Shown here: piece after piece, positions 33,079 to 41,998 of the stretch
Position numbering within the stretch: the first letter of the stretch is position 1
Layout: each line of letters opens with the position of its first letter
From: Vibrio ostreae
Lineage (GTDB): Bacteria; Pseudomonadota; Gammaproteobacteria; Enterobacterales; Vibrionaceae
Direction of reading: 5' to 3'
Assembly (NCBI RefSeq): GCF_019226825.1
Contig: NZ_CP076643.1
Span: 558,001 to 622,000 of the forward strand
DNA length: 64,000 nt
Notes under the pieces: model-generated
Seen by the model: only the letters and a program-made list of their open reading frames with translations
The model's database searches: none
Told to the model about the DNA's origin: nothing
Program-made: the position numbers and the translations under genes

Positions 33079-33432
33079 TTAGTGGTGGTGTCTGCCGCCT
33101 CTGTCTTCGTAGCGCCACTCTTCCTGGTAAATGACTTTTTCACGTTTTTTCCAGTGACCCTGACCATTTTTCCAGTGTTTATCGTGTTTCCACTTATTTT
33201 TACGCTGCCAGTGAGACGGATGTCTGTGATGGTCGTGATCTTCGTAAACGCGTACGGTTTCACGGTAAACACGTCTTGGGCGACAATCACCGGCACCGAT
33301 ACTCAGTCCGTCGACTTTAATGTTCAGACAGTCGGTTTCTACGCTGACTCCGCTCTGGCGTACAGCGACGTCGGCATGAGCCATACCCAACGGCATGACT
33401 GCCGCTCCAATTAGTAACCATTTATTAAACAT
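33079..33432 (-). CDS. Unknown secreted His-rich basic protein
   Basis: 117 residues. A signal peptide (about 1-20, ending AHA) is followed by a small region with two cysteines (DCLNIKVDGLSIGAGDC). The rest is an extremely basic, His/Trp/Lys-rich stretch (DHDHHRHPSHW, KWKHDKHWKNGQGHWKK) ending RHHH. The layout recalls short Gram-negative periplasmic DUF2502-type proteins, but I cannot claim homology. It may bind metal or a polyanion in the periplasm; function is unknown. It is monocistronic with its own terminator, and an ACAGGAC-like site lies ahead of the ATG. Confidence 0.7.
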   Translation of the reverse strand: MFNKWLLIGAAVMPLGMAHADVAVRQSGVSVETDCLNIKVDGLSIGAGDCRPRRVYRETVRVYEDHDHHRHPSHWQRKNKWKHDKHWKNGQGHWKKREKVIYQEEWRYEDRGGRHHH

Positions 33433-33730
33433 AAGATGTCCTGCTTCGTCCCATCTGGTGCTATTAAAGATGGCAGGACTGTAGGGAGCAAGTCATCGCA
33501 CGGCTTTATGACGTAAATCTGACCATAGCACAACCTGATGCTTTAATAGGCCGTATGCTGTGGGGTTAAGTCAGAATCGGGCAAGGAAAATCAATATGCA
33601 ACCGAATGCGATGTGGCTCAGAAGAAGGGTACTTTTAGTGAGAGCGAAGGACTGAACAAGTCGTAAGAAGCGTGGGGATGAGCCGAGTTGCATGTTGCGG
33701 GCAAGCAAACCGCAACCGGCTCAGAGATAC

Positions 33731-34162
33731 TCAGGCCGTCTGGCGGCGAGATTCCAGTGCATATTTGCCCGGACCAATCAGCATAATCGCCAGTGCCGCG
33801 AACAAATAAACCCCGATGCCTTCCGCTGCCCAGGCGCCGACTTTATTGACGGTAAACAGGTTGTCTGCATGCATCAACCAGATGACCATCAGGCTGGTGC
33901 CTACCCAGATGATGGCAGACAAGCGGGTAAACAATCCGATGATAATTAGGATCGGTACAATCACTTCTCCGAGGTAAACCCCGTAGGCGAAGAACGCCGG
34001 CAGGCCATGTTGCACAAATAACCCCTGAATAAATTCGGTACCGCCATAGATTTTGTGGATACCGTGCAGTAAAAACATAAATCCAAAGCTGACACGAAGA
34101 ATGAGTTTGCCGAGGTCGTCTTTGTCTAACAGTGAATCCAGCCAATTAACCAGTGCTTGCAT
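33731..34162 (-). CDS. DoxX-family membrane protein
   Basis: 143 residues with four membrane helices. Family features are LGKLILRVSFGFMFLLHGIHKIYGG (about 17-41), GEVIVPILIIIGLFTRLSA and the final LFAALAIMLIGPGKYAL. DoxX-type proteins are small quinone-associated or redox-stress membrane proteins whose biochemical role is mostly unsettled. Two FNR-type palindromes lie 70-115 bases upstream, suggesting expression changes with oxygen. It is a single-gene unit. Confidence 0.85.
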   Translation of the reverse strand: MQALVNWLDSLLDKDDLGKLILRVSFGFMFLLHGIHKIYGGTEFIQGLFVQHGLPAFFAYGVYLGEVIVPILIIIGLFTRLSAIIWVGTSLMVIWLMHADNLFTVNKVGAWAAEGIGVYLFAALAIMLIGPGKYALESRRQTA

Positions 34163-34230
34163 AGTGATATCCCCAGTGATTTTTTTCTAACTTAGCATCA
34201 GCCGAAAGTCTTGTTGGCTAACAGACCTTG

Positions 34231-34276
34231 TTGATGATCGTCAATTTTTTCGAATAACTTTGTTGATATGTATCAA
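34231..34276 (-). promoter_or_regulatory. Tandem FNR-type boxes upstream of the DoxX gene
   Basis: TTGATATGTATCAA (34263-34276) is a perfect FNR consensus TTGAT-N4-ATCAA. TTGATGATCGTCAA (34231-34244) has one mismatch. Their centres are 32 bases apart, about three helical turns, and the DoxX start is at 34162. Confidence 0.75.
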
Positions 34277-34513
34277 ACTGAATTATTCCCTTTTATGCAC
34301 CAGCAGAAATCAGTTCTGCTATCGGTTGATTTAAGTGATTCAGTGCACAGAAATAGTCGTGAGCCGGACAGGTCGCACGGCCCTATCCGTCGGGAGCACA
34401 GGCAGGATGCGGAACGTCGGTGTGCTTAATTGTGAGTGAGTCGACATTCCGTTTTGGGTACTGAATCTCAAAAAACTCAGCCGGCAGAGTGAGCTGGTCA
34501 GGAAAGCAGCAAA
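34277..34513. other. Remaining spacer between DoxX promoter and the antiporter gene end
   Basis: Roughly 240 bases downstream of the CPA2 antiporter stop and upstream of the FNR sites. I see no gene and no clear terminator. Confidence 0.35.
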
Positions 34514-36433
34514 CTAGCCCATGTTACGCCGGTTTTCTTTGGCTTCCATCCTGGCGCCGCGATCAAACTCATGAGTACTGTCAGCACTTTCAAACGCCAT
34601 TTCTTCTTTGAGGCGCTGCTCCAGTTCGATAAACAGTTTAATGTAGTTATTGTCCACGCGCTCTTTGCCCTGGGCCTCACTTAACCAGGCTTGATACAAT
34701 CCATCTGAATGACTGGCTTCGACTTTTTTGTACACCTTCTTCTGCTGTTCAACCAGATAGGGATGAAAGCCCAGCGCTTTCATGGCCGAAGCGCCGACTT
34801 CCAGTGCGGAATGGTAGGTTTCTGATACCGCCAAATCAACGCCGGCCTGACGCAGGCGGTAACCGTGGCCACGGTCAAACGCCCGTGCCAACACTTTGAC
34901 GTGCGGGTAGGCATGTTTGACATATTTAACCAGTTCGACGCTGCTCTCCTGATTATCAATCGCCACCACTAACATGGTGGCTTCTTCGATTCCCGCTGTG
35001 TGTAGCAGGCCCGGGCGGGTCGCATCACCAAAATAGGCGGGGGTATTAATTTGACGCAAGTTGTCTATCTGTGACGCCTGGTGGTCAAGGACCACGGTTT
35101 TCACCCCGTTGGCAACCAGAAGACGGTTGACTATCTGACCGAAGCGGCCGCTGCCGGCAATAATGACGGTGCCGTGTTCGTCGATGACATCAGCTTCACG
35201 TTGCGGATTGGTTTGCTGTTCAAAGCGCGGCATGATGACTTTATCAAATAAGATAAACAGCCCCGGTGTCAGGAACATAGACAAGGTCACCACCAGCGAC
35301 AAGACCTGAGCCATTTCGGTAGGCAATACGTGGCGCTGCTCGGTAAAGCTCAGCAGCACAAAACCAAATTCACCGGCCTGCGCCAGGCTGAGGGTGAACA
35401 GCCAGCGATTGCTGCCACGAATGCGGAAGATGACCGCCAGCAGATACAGCACAACGGCTTTAAGCAACATGATGGCCAGAGTGGCACCCATGATGACGAC
35501 AAAGTGACTGAACAGCAGGTCGAACTTAATCCCTGCACCGACCGTAATAAAGAATAACCCGAGCAGCAGGCCTTTAAGTGGTTCAATGTTGGCTTCCAGT
35601 TCATGACGAAATTCACTGTTGGCCAGCACGACGCCAGCGAGGAAGGTGCCCAGCGCCGGGGAAAGACCGACCAGGTTCATTAATATCGCAATACCAATCA
35701 CCAGCATCAGTGCGGTCGCCGTGAAAATTTCGCGCACACCGGCGTTAGCGACAAAACGAAACAGCGGCCGGCTCAGGTAGTGACCTCCGACAACGACAAT
35801 CGCGATGGCGGCGGTAATGATTAATCCATATGCCCAGCCGGGTAAGTGAGTCATCACTAGCAACTCTTCCGCATGCTGAGCCGCTGTGCTGGCGGCGTTT
35901 TGTGCCTGTTCAACCAGCTCCGGCAATGCGAGCAGAGGAATAAAGGCCAGCATCGGGATCACGGCAATGTCTTGGAACAGCAACACAGAAAATGCATTCT
36001 GACCACCCTCGGTACGATTGAGGCGTTTTTCGGTGAAGGTCTGCAGCACAATCGCAGTCGAAGAGAGCGACAAAATCAGACCAATGGTCAGTGCGATGGT
36101 GTAGGGAATATCAAACAGCAGGCAGCCTGCCATCGTCGCAAGGGCCGTCAACCCAACCTGTAAGCCGCCCAGTCCCAGTAACCGGTGACGCATCGCCCAC
36201 AAGCGTTGCGGTTCCAGTTCCAGCCCCACCAGAAACAGCATCATTACCACGCCAAATTCGGCAAAATGCTGAATAGCCTGGGTTTCATCACCCACCAAGC
36301 CAACAATCGGGCCAATCACCACTCCGGCGATCAGGTAACCGAGCACGGAACCAAGCCCGAACCTTGTTGCCAGTGGAACAGCAATCACCGCTGCAATCAG
36401 ATAGATAAAGGCCTGGATAAAATAACTTGTCAT
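34514..36433 (-). CDS. CPA2 cation:proton antiporter, KefB/KefC-like
   Basis: 639 residues. About twelve membrane helices (1-385) form a Na+/H+-exchanger domain with the ion-path motif VLLFQDIAVIP (about 151-161). A TrkA-N/RCK nucleotide-binding domain follows (about 408-525, with VIIAGSGRFGQIVNRLL and FGDATRPGLL). The charged C-terminal tail ends about 639. Kef systems release K+ in exchange for protons during electrophile stress, gated by glutathione conjugates. No KefF or KefG ancillary gene is beside it, so glutathione gating is uncertain. It is transcribed divergently from sotB, and its promoter shares the intergenic region with that gene. Confidence 0.88.
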   Translation of the reverse strand: MTSYFIQAFIYLIAAVIAVPLATRFGLGSVLGYLIAGVVIGPIVGLVGDETQAIQHFAEFGVVMMLFLVGLELEPQRLWAMRHRLLGLGGLQVGLTALATMAGCLLFDIPYTIALTIGLILSLSSTAIVLQTFTEKRLNRTEGGQNAFSVLLFQDIAVIPMLAFIPLLALPELVEQAQNAASTAAQHAEELLVMTHLPGWAYGLIITAAIAIVVVGGHYLSRPLFRFVANAGVREIFTATALMLVIGIAILMNLVGLSPALGTFLAGVVLANSEFRHELEANIEPLKGLLLGLFFITVGAGIKFDLLFSHFVVIMGATLAIMLLKAVVLYLLAVIFRIRGSNRWLFTLSLAQAGEFGFVLLSFTEQRHVLPTEMAQVLSLVVTLSMFLTPGLFILFDKVIMPRFEQQTNPQREADVIDEHGTVIIAGSGRFGQIVNRLLVANGVKTVVLDHQASQIDNLRQINTPAYFGDATRPGLLHTAGIEEATMLVVAIDNQESSVELVKYVKHAYPHVKVLARAFDRGHGYRLRQAGVDLAVSETYHSALEVGASAMKALGFHPYLVEQQKKVYKKVEASHSDGLYQAWLSEAQGKERVDNNYIKLFIELEQRLKEEMAFESADSTHEFDRGARMEAKENRRNMG

Positions 36434-36751
36434 GCTGGGTGCCGGATTCCTTGTCGGTAAATGGGACTTGATTGTAACGGGCGAAATGCCGGATGACGCA
36501 GAGTGCCTGTATTAAGAGTACCTGTATCAATAGTTGTCTAAACCGCCGTGACTGGCAAATGATCTTTACTGTTTTTGTAACACATTGCCAGCTTGAGATC
36601 GCGCAGTGAATTCAAGTGATTATCGGTGGGCGGGAAATATGTCAGCAAAAGTTAGCAGTATAAAAATTGTTGTATAAAATCTTTCCTTATTGTGAACAAA
36701 AGTGAGACAATGGTCACTCTTTTGTCCTTCTAGTTAAACATCTGGTTGCGT
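36434..36751. promoter_or_regulatory. Divergent region between antiporter and sotB
   Basis: About 318 bases. Just ahead of sotB an imperfect inverted repeat, ACAAAAGTGA (36696-36705) and TCACTCTTTTGT (36714-36725), could be an operator. Nothing else stands out. Confidence 0.4.
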
Positions 36752-37942
36752 ATGACCCACACCGTTTCGGCGGCGAGCAAAAACTCGCGCCACAATCAAT
36801 ATTTGCGTGTCTTTGCTCTGGGCTTTAGTGCCTTTATTTTTAACACCACAGAATTCGTGCCGGTCGGTTTGCTGACTGATATTGCCCGCGATCTGAATGT
36901 GCCGGTGGCGTCGGCAGGTTGGATGCTGACCATCTATGCCTGGATTGTGGCTTCAATGTCATTACCTATGATGATGCTGACTAGCCGAATTGAGCGTAAG
37001 AAACTGCTGATTGGCGTATTTACCCTGTTTATCGTCAGCCACGGCTTTTCCGTTATTGCCTGGAACTTTGAAACCTTGGTTGCCAGCCGGATAGGAATTG
37101 CATTTGCGCACGCTGTTTTCTGGTCAATAACCGCGTCAATTGCGATTCGGGTCGCTCCTGCGGGTAAGAAAACGCTGGCTTTAAGTGTATTGGCGACGGG
37201 GACATCGCTGGCGATGGTGCTGGGGGTTCCTCTGGGACGGATTATCGGCCAATGGTTCGGCTGGCGGGTGACCTTTGCTGCTATCGGCATTGTGGCTTTG
37301 CTGATTCTGCTTGCTCTGGTGCGTTTATTGCCAGTGATGCCAAGCCTGTTCAGTGGTTCAATGAAGAAACTGCCTGAGCTGCTGCGTAATCCAAAACTGA
37401 TGGGCTTGTACCTGTTCATCTTCCTGTTGTTCACGGCGCACTATTCCGCCTACAGCTACATTGAACCTTTCGTGAAACAGATCGGCCAGGTAAGTGAGAA
37501 CTTTACCACCTTGTTACTACTGGTGTTTGGTGGTGCTGGTATTCTCGGCAGTATCATCTTTGGCTACTGGGGTGAGCGTGCTAACACCAAGTTATTGATG
37601 AGTAACACCTTCTTACTGCTGCTCTGTCTGGTTGTGCTGATGTGGTCAGTGGGCAACCTGTGGGGCATCAGTGCGCTGTTGGTGGTTTGGGGGACGGCGT
37701 TGATGGTCGCGTGCCTGGCAATGCAGGTTAAAGTGCTGAACATTGATACCCAGGCGTCGGACATGATTATGTCGATGTTCTCCGGCATTATTAACCTCGG
37801 CATCGGTGCTGGTGCCTTGATTGGCGCTAAAGTAATTCATTTCAGTTCGCTGGAAATGATTGGTTATGTCGGTGCTGTCTTTGCCTTGCTGGCTCTGGTG
37901 CTGATGGCAACGTTGCTGAAGAAGTTTCCGGCATTACGCTAA
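36752..37942 (+). CDS. sotB: MFS sugar efflux transporter SotB
   Basis: 396 residues from ATG 36752; a TTG two codons earlier is less likely. Twelve membrane helices of the major facilitator superfamily. Segments FIFNTTEFVPVGLL, MLTIYAWIVASMSLP, GIAFAHAVFWSITASIAIR, SLAMVLGVPLGRI and TAHYSAYSYIEPF are near-copies of E. coli SotB (YdeA) as I recall it. SotB exports arabinose and IPTG-like sugars and limits sugar-phosphate or sugar overload. It is a single-gene unit with a strong terminator. The native substrate in this organism is unknown. Confidence 0.92.
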   Translation: MTHTVSAASKNSRHNQYLRVFALGFSAFIFNTTEFVPVGLLTDIARDLNVPVASAGWMLTIYAWIVASMSLPMMMLTSRIERKKLLIGVFTLFIVSHGFSVIAWNFETLVASRIGIAFAHAVFWSITASIAIRVAPAGKKTLALSVLATGTSLAMVLGVPLGRIIGQWFGWRVTFAAIGIVALLILLALVRLLPVMPSLFSGSMKKLPELLRNPKLMGLYLFIFLLFTAHYSAYSYIEPFVKQIGQVSENFTTLLLLVFGGAGILGSIIFGYWGERANTKLLMSNTFLLLLCLVVLMWSVGNLWGISALLVVWGTALMVACLAMQVKVLNIDTQASDMIMSMFSGIINLGIGAGALIGAKVIHFSSLEMIGYVGAVFALLALVLMATLLKKFPALR

Positions 37943-37988
37943 AAATACGCGCACGACAATAAAACCCAAGCCCGCCTAATCGGGTTTG

Positions 37989-38015
37989 TAAGGCAGCCAT
38001 TTGGCTGCCTTTTTG
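37989..38015 (+). terminator. Rho-independent terminator after sotB
   Basis: Stem AGGCAGCC/GGCTGCCT (37991-37998 and 38003-38010), four-base loop, five T's. Confidence 0.93.
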
Positions 38016-38330
38016 TTGGCCAAATAAAGTTGTTGGCCAGATAACGTAAAGATTGCTTGCGCTAGGTAAAGGTTATTTGCCGGAGAAAGGGAGCTAGGCA
38101 GCTTCACTGTTTATATCTGGCAAATAAAAAAGGTTGTTTTGCAAATAAAGAAAAAGGCGCAAGCTAACTGGGCTTGTGCCTTTCAGGAGGAGATGTTGTC
38201 GGCGCTCTGGCTGTCATGTTGTCTTGGGGAGGCGAAAGCCAGAGCAGCGTACAATGTTAAGCTTAGCTATATATTTGCCAATAGCAATAATTATCATTTA
38301 AATCTGTTCAAGCACTTACAACATGAGGGG
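38016..38330. other. Convergent intergenic spacer sotB / lacI-type regulator
   Basis: About 315 bases between two converging genes. Besides the terminators listed separately I see no gene; repeated GCAAATAAA-like A-rich stretches occur near 38115-38150. Confidence 0.4.
38143..38184 (-). terminator. Terminator for the LacI-type regulator transcript
   Basis: On the minus strand AAAGGCACAAGCC (38183-38171) pairs with GCTTGCGCCTTT (38164-38153), followed by TTCTTTATTT. It lies about 150 bases after the regulator stop. Confidence 0.75.
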
Positions 38331-39335
38331 TCAGCTGCGGCTGCGGCTGGATTCACGCACCACCAGTTCACCACCATAAGTCTGATGCTGACTGTCAATC
38401 GGCTGCTTGTTGGCCAGGTTAATCGCCAGTTGCACTGCATCTTGGGTCAGTCGGGAAATCGGCAGTGAGACGGTAGAGAGGCTGGGAATGGCGTAAGCGG
38501 CCGCAGGTTCATTATCGATGCCGATAACGGAAATATCGTGCGGTACCTCAAGACCGTGATCGTGCAGGGCACGGATCGCGCCGATTGCCATGTCATCGTT
38601 ACAGGCGAAAATGGCGGTGAAACTTACCTCATGTTCCAGTAAGAGCTGAGCTGCCTGGTAACCGCTGTCGAGTGTGTTTTCACCTTCTGCGACCCAGTTT
38701 TCCTGCGCAGGTAACTGGTTGGCTTGCAACATGTGCTGATAGACCCGGTAGCGACGGCGGCCGGTTTCACTGTTGAGTGGTGAGGTAATACAAGCAATAT
38801 GCTGGTGGCCGAGCTCAATCAGATGCTGCATCGCCAGAGTGGCGAGCTGCGCCTGATCCAGACCAAAGCTGGAGATGCCCTCGTCGTTCAGCAGACGATT
38901 GATGATAATCAGTGGTACTTTGACGGACTGTTGCAGCTGTTTTAGTTGTGATTCACTCAGGTGACGGCTGTAAAGCATGATAGCGTCACAACGCTGATTG
39001 GCCAGAGTAAAAACGGCTTCACGTTCGCCATCTGCGGCGTCTTTGCTGTTAACGACCAGCAATTTCTTGCCAGCTTGCTGCGCGCCCTGTTCGGCATGAT
39101 AGAGCACGCTGCCGAAATAGCTGCTCTGAAACTGAGGGAGTACCAGACCGATGGCGTTGGACGTATTGGTGGCTAAAGCCTGAGCCAGGGTATTGGGCTG
39201 GTAACCTAACTCTTCGATGGCAGCCATTACTGCATTGCGAGTGGCCTCTTTGACCAGTTGACTGCCATTGAGAACCCGGGAAACCGTTGCTTTTGAAACG
39301 CCAGCGGCCTTACATACGTCATTGATTGTTGCCAT
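38331..39335 (-). CDS. LacI/GalR-family repressor of a beta-glucoside gene
   Basis: 334 residues from ATG 39333-39335. An in-frame GTG one codon upstream lies too close to the AAGGAG. The helix-turn-helix TINDVCKAAGVSKATVSRVLNG (1-25) and hinge YQPNTLAQAL are followed by a periplasmic-binding-protein-like sugar domain (VPLIIINR, FACNDDMAIGA, ISVIGIDNEPAA). The sequence resembles AscG/GalR-type repressors. It lies 105 bases downstream of the phospho-beta-glucosidase gene on the same strand, and TGTAACCGGTTACA-type operators stand ahead of that gene. It is probably the local repressor and may autoregulate through read-through. Confidence 0.88.
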   Translation of the reverse strand: MATINDVCKAAGVSKATVSRVLNGSQLVKEATRNAVMAAIEELGYQPNTLAQALATNTSNAIGLVLPQFQSSYFGSVLYHAEQGAQQAGKKLLVVNSKDAADGEREAVFTLANQRCDAIMLYSRHLSESQLKQLQQSVKVPLIIINRLLNDEGISSFGLDQAQLATLAMQHLIELGHQHIACITSPLNSETGRRRYRVYQHMLQANQLPAQENWVAEGENTLDSGYQAAQLLLEHEVSFTAIFACNDDMAIGAIRALHDHGLEVPHDISVIGIDNEPAAAYAIPSLSTVSLPISRLTQDAVQLAINLANKQPIDSQHQTYGGELVVRESSRSRS

Positions 39336-39440
39336 CACTGCTCCTTGATTACACTCACTGGACTGAGGTAATACTCAGGCCAGTGAGGATTTTAGCTAAT
39401 TTCGCTAACTGATTGAAACAGTTATCTTCATTGGTGCGAA

Positions 39441-40880
<1,440 letters not shown>

Positions 40881-40979
40881 TCACCTCTTTGCTATCGTCA
40901 TTTTTGTCCGGTTTGCCCTTTGGGGCGATGGACTCATAGTAGATCATTGTCCGCCATTCTAGATCAGATAAAGCAAAAG

Positions 40980-41006
40980 TGTAACCGGTTTCTGTAACCG
41001 GTTACA
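40980..41006 (-). promoter_or_regulatory. Tandem LacI/GalR-type operators ahead of the phospho-beta-glucosidase
   Basis: TGTAACCGGTTACA (40993-41006) is a perfect 14-bp palindrome with the central CCGG typical of LacI-family sites. TGTAACCGGTTT (40980-40991) is a second, imperfect copy. Confidence 0.82.
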
Positions 41007-41089
41007 AAGTGGTGCCGCTAAACTTGGCGCCAGTGGAAAGCCCGGTTGAGGCCACAAAATGATGTTTCCTTAAATTTAACCCTTTTGGG

Positions 41090-41998
41090 TCAGGAGGCGT
41101 GGCCTTCAAGGACACGGATGCAGATACTGGCAGCGGCGGTGCGATTATCCACACTGAGTTTTTTGTACACTTGTTCGAGGTGTTTGTTGACGGTGCGCGG
41201 GCTCATGGAAAGAATTTGCGCTATCTCCCAGTTGGTCTTGCCAAAGGAGAGCCAGTAGGCGACTTCAGACTCGCGTCTGGTCAGTTGCAACGCATGTTGC
41301 AGATCCTGTTCATTGCCTTTTTGCTTGGGCTCAGAGAGGCGGATTAACCGGTGCAAGTTGTTATAGTCACCCGCATACTGCGCATCAAGCGGCGGGCTGA
41401 ACTCATCCAATGTCAGGTGGGCAGGGCGCTGCTCATCGGCCAGCCAGGTTGCAATGCGCGGCTGAAGTTTGGCCCATACTGTGGCCACCTCCCCTTTGAG
41501 CTCGCTGATCAGCTGCTGGGCCTGCGGGGTGGCCCATTCGAGTTCACCTCTTTGATTGACGCAGAATATATACTGACCGGCGTAGTCGAGCGCAACTTGC
41601 GCTGACTGGGCCAGACGGGCGTTGTGGCTGTGAACGCGAATGCGGGCCAACACTTCATCCGGTACCACGGGTTTGGTAATGTAATCGACGCCACCGGATT
41701 CAAATCCGCGCAGCACGTGGGCTGAGTCATCCAGTCCGGTCATAAAAATGATCGGCGTGGCCGGCAGACGTTCTTTCAGCTTCTGACAGGTATCAAAGCC
41801 GTTCATCTCCGGCATGATGGCATCAAGCAGAATCACATCCGGCTGAATGCGCTCCACGATCGACAGGGCTTGCAGTCCGTTTAACGCCACCAATACCGTC
41901 AGCCCGGCCTGATTGAGGGTCGCGTTGAGCATACCCAGTGATTCCGGTGAGTCATCGACCACCAGGACAATTATGTTATTCGGCATGATGGTACTCAT
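41090..41998 (-). CDS. LuxR-type response regulator partnered with the NCS1-like sensor kinase
   Basis: 302 residues. A receiver domain (about 9-125) has acidic pocket D15-D16, phospho-acceptor D59 (LLDAIMPEMNG) and the conserved lysine in YITKP. The middle (about 130-215) looks PAS-like (GQYIFCVNQRGELEWATPQAQQL). A C-terminal LuxR helix-turn-helix covers about 235-300 (LTRRESEVAYWLSFGKTNWEIAQILSMSPRTVNKH). The start overlaps the kinase stop by 23 bases, so the two are translationally coupled. It is the natural output regulator for the urea island. A shorter start at the ATG four codons in is possible. Confidence 0.9.
   Translation of the reverse strand: MSTIMPNNIIVLVVDDSPESLGMLNATLNQAGLTVLVALNGLQALSIVERIQPDVILLDAIMPEMNGFDTCQKLKERLPATPIIFMTGLDDSAHVLRGFESGGVDYITKPVVPDEVLARIRVHSHNARLAQSAQVALDYAGQYIFCVNQRGELEWATPQAQQLISELKGEVATVWAKLQPRIATWLADEQRPAHLTLDEFSPPLDAQYAGDYNNLHRLIRLSEPKQKGNEQDLQHALQLTRRESEVAYWLSFGKTNWEIAQILSMSPRTVNKHLEQVYKKLSVDNRTAAASICIRVLEGHAS

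Noticed and set aside
33665-33725. Hairpin between DoxX gene end and the His-rich gene as a terminator
   Set aside because: Stem is interrupted and no T-run follows.
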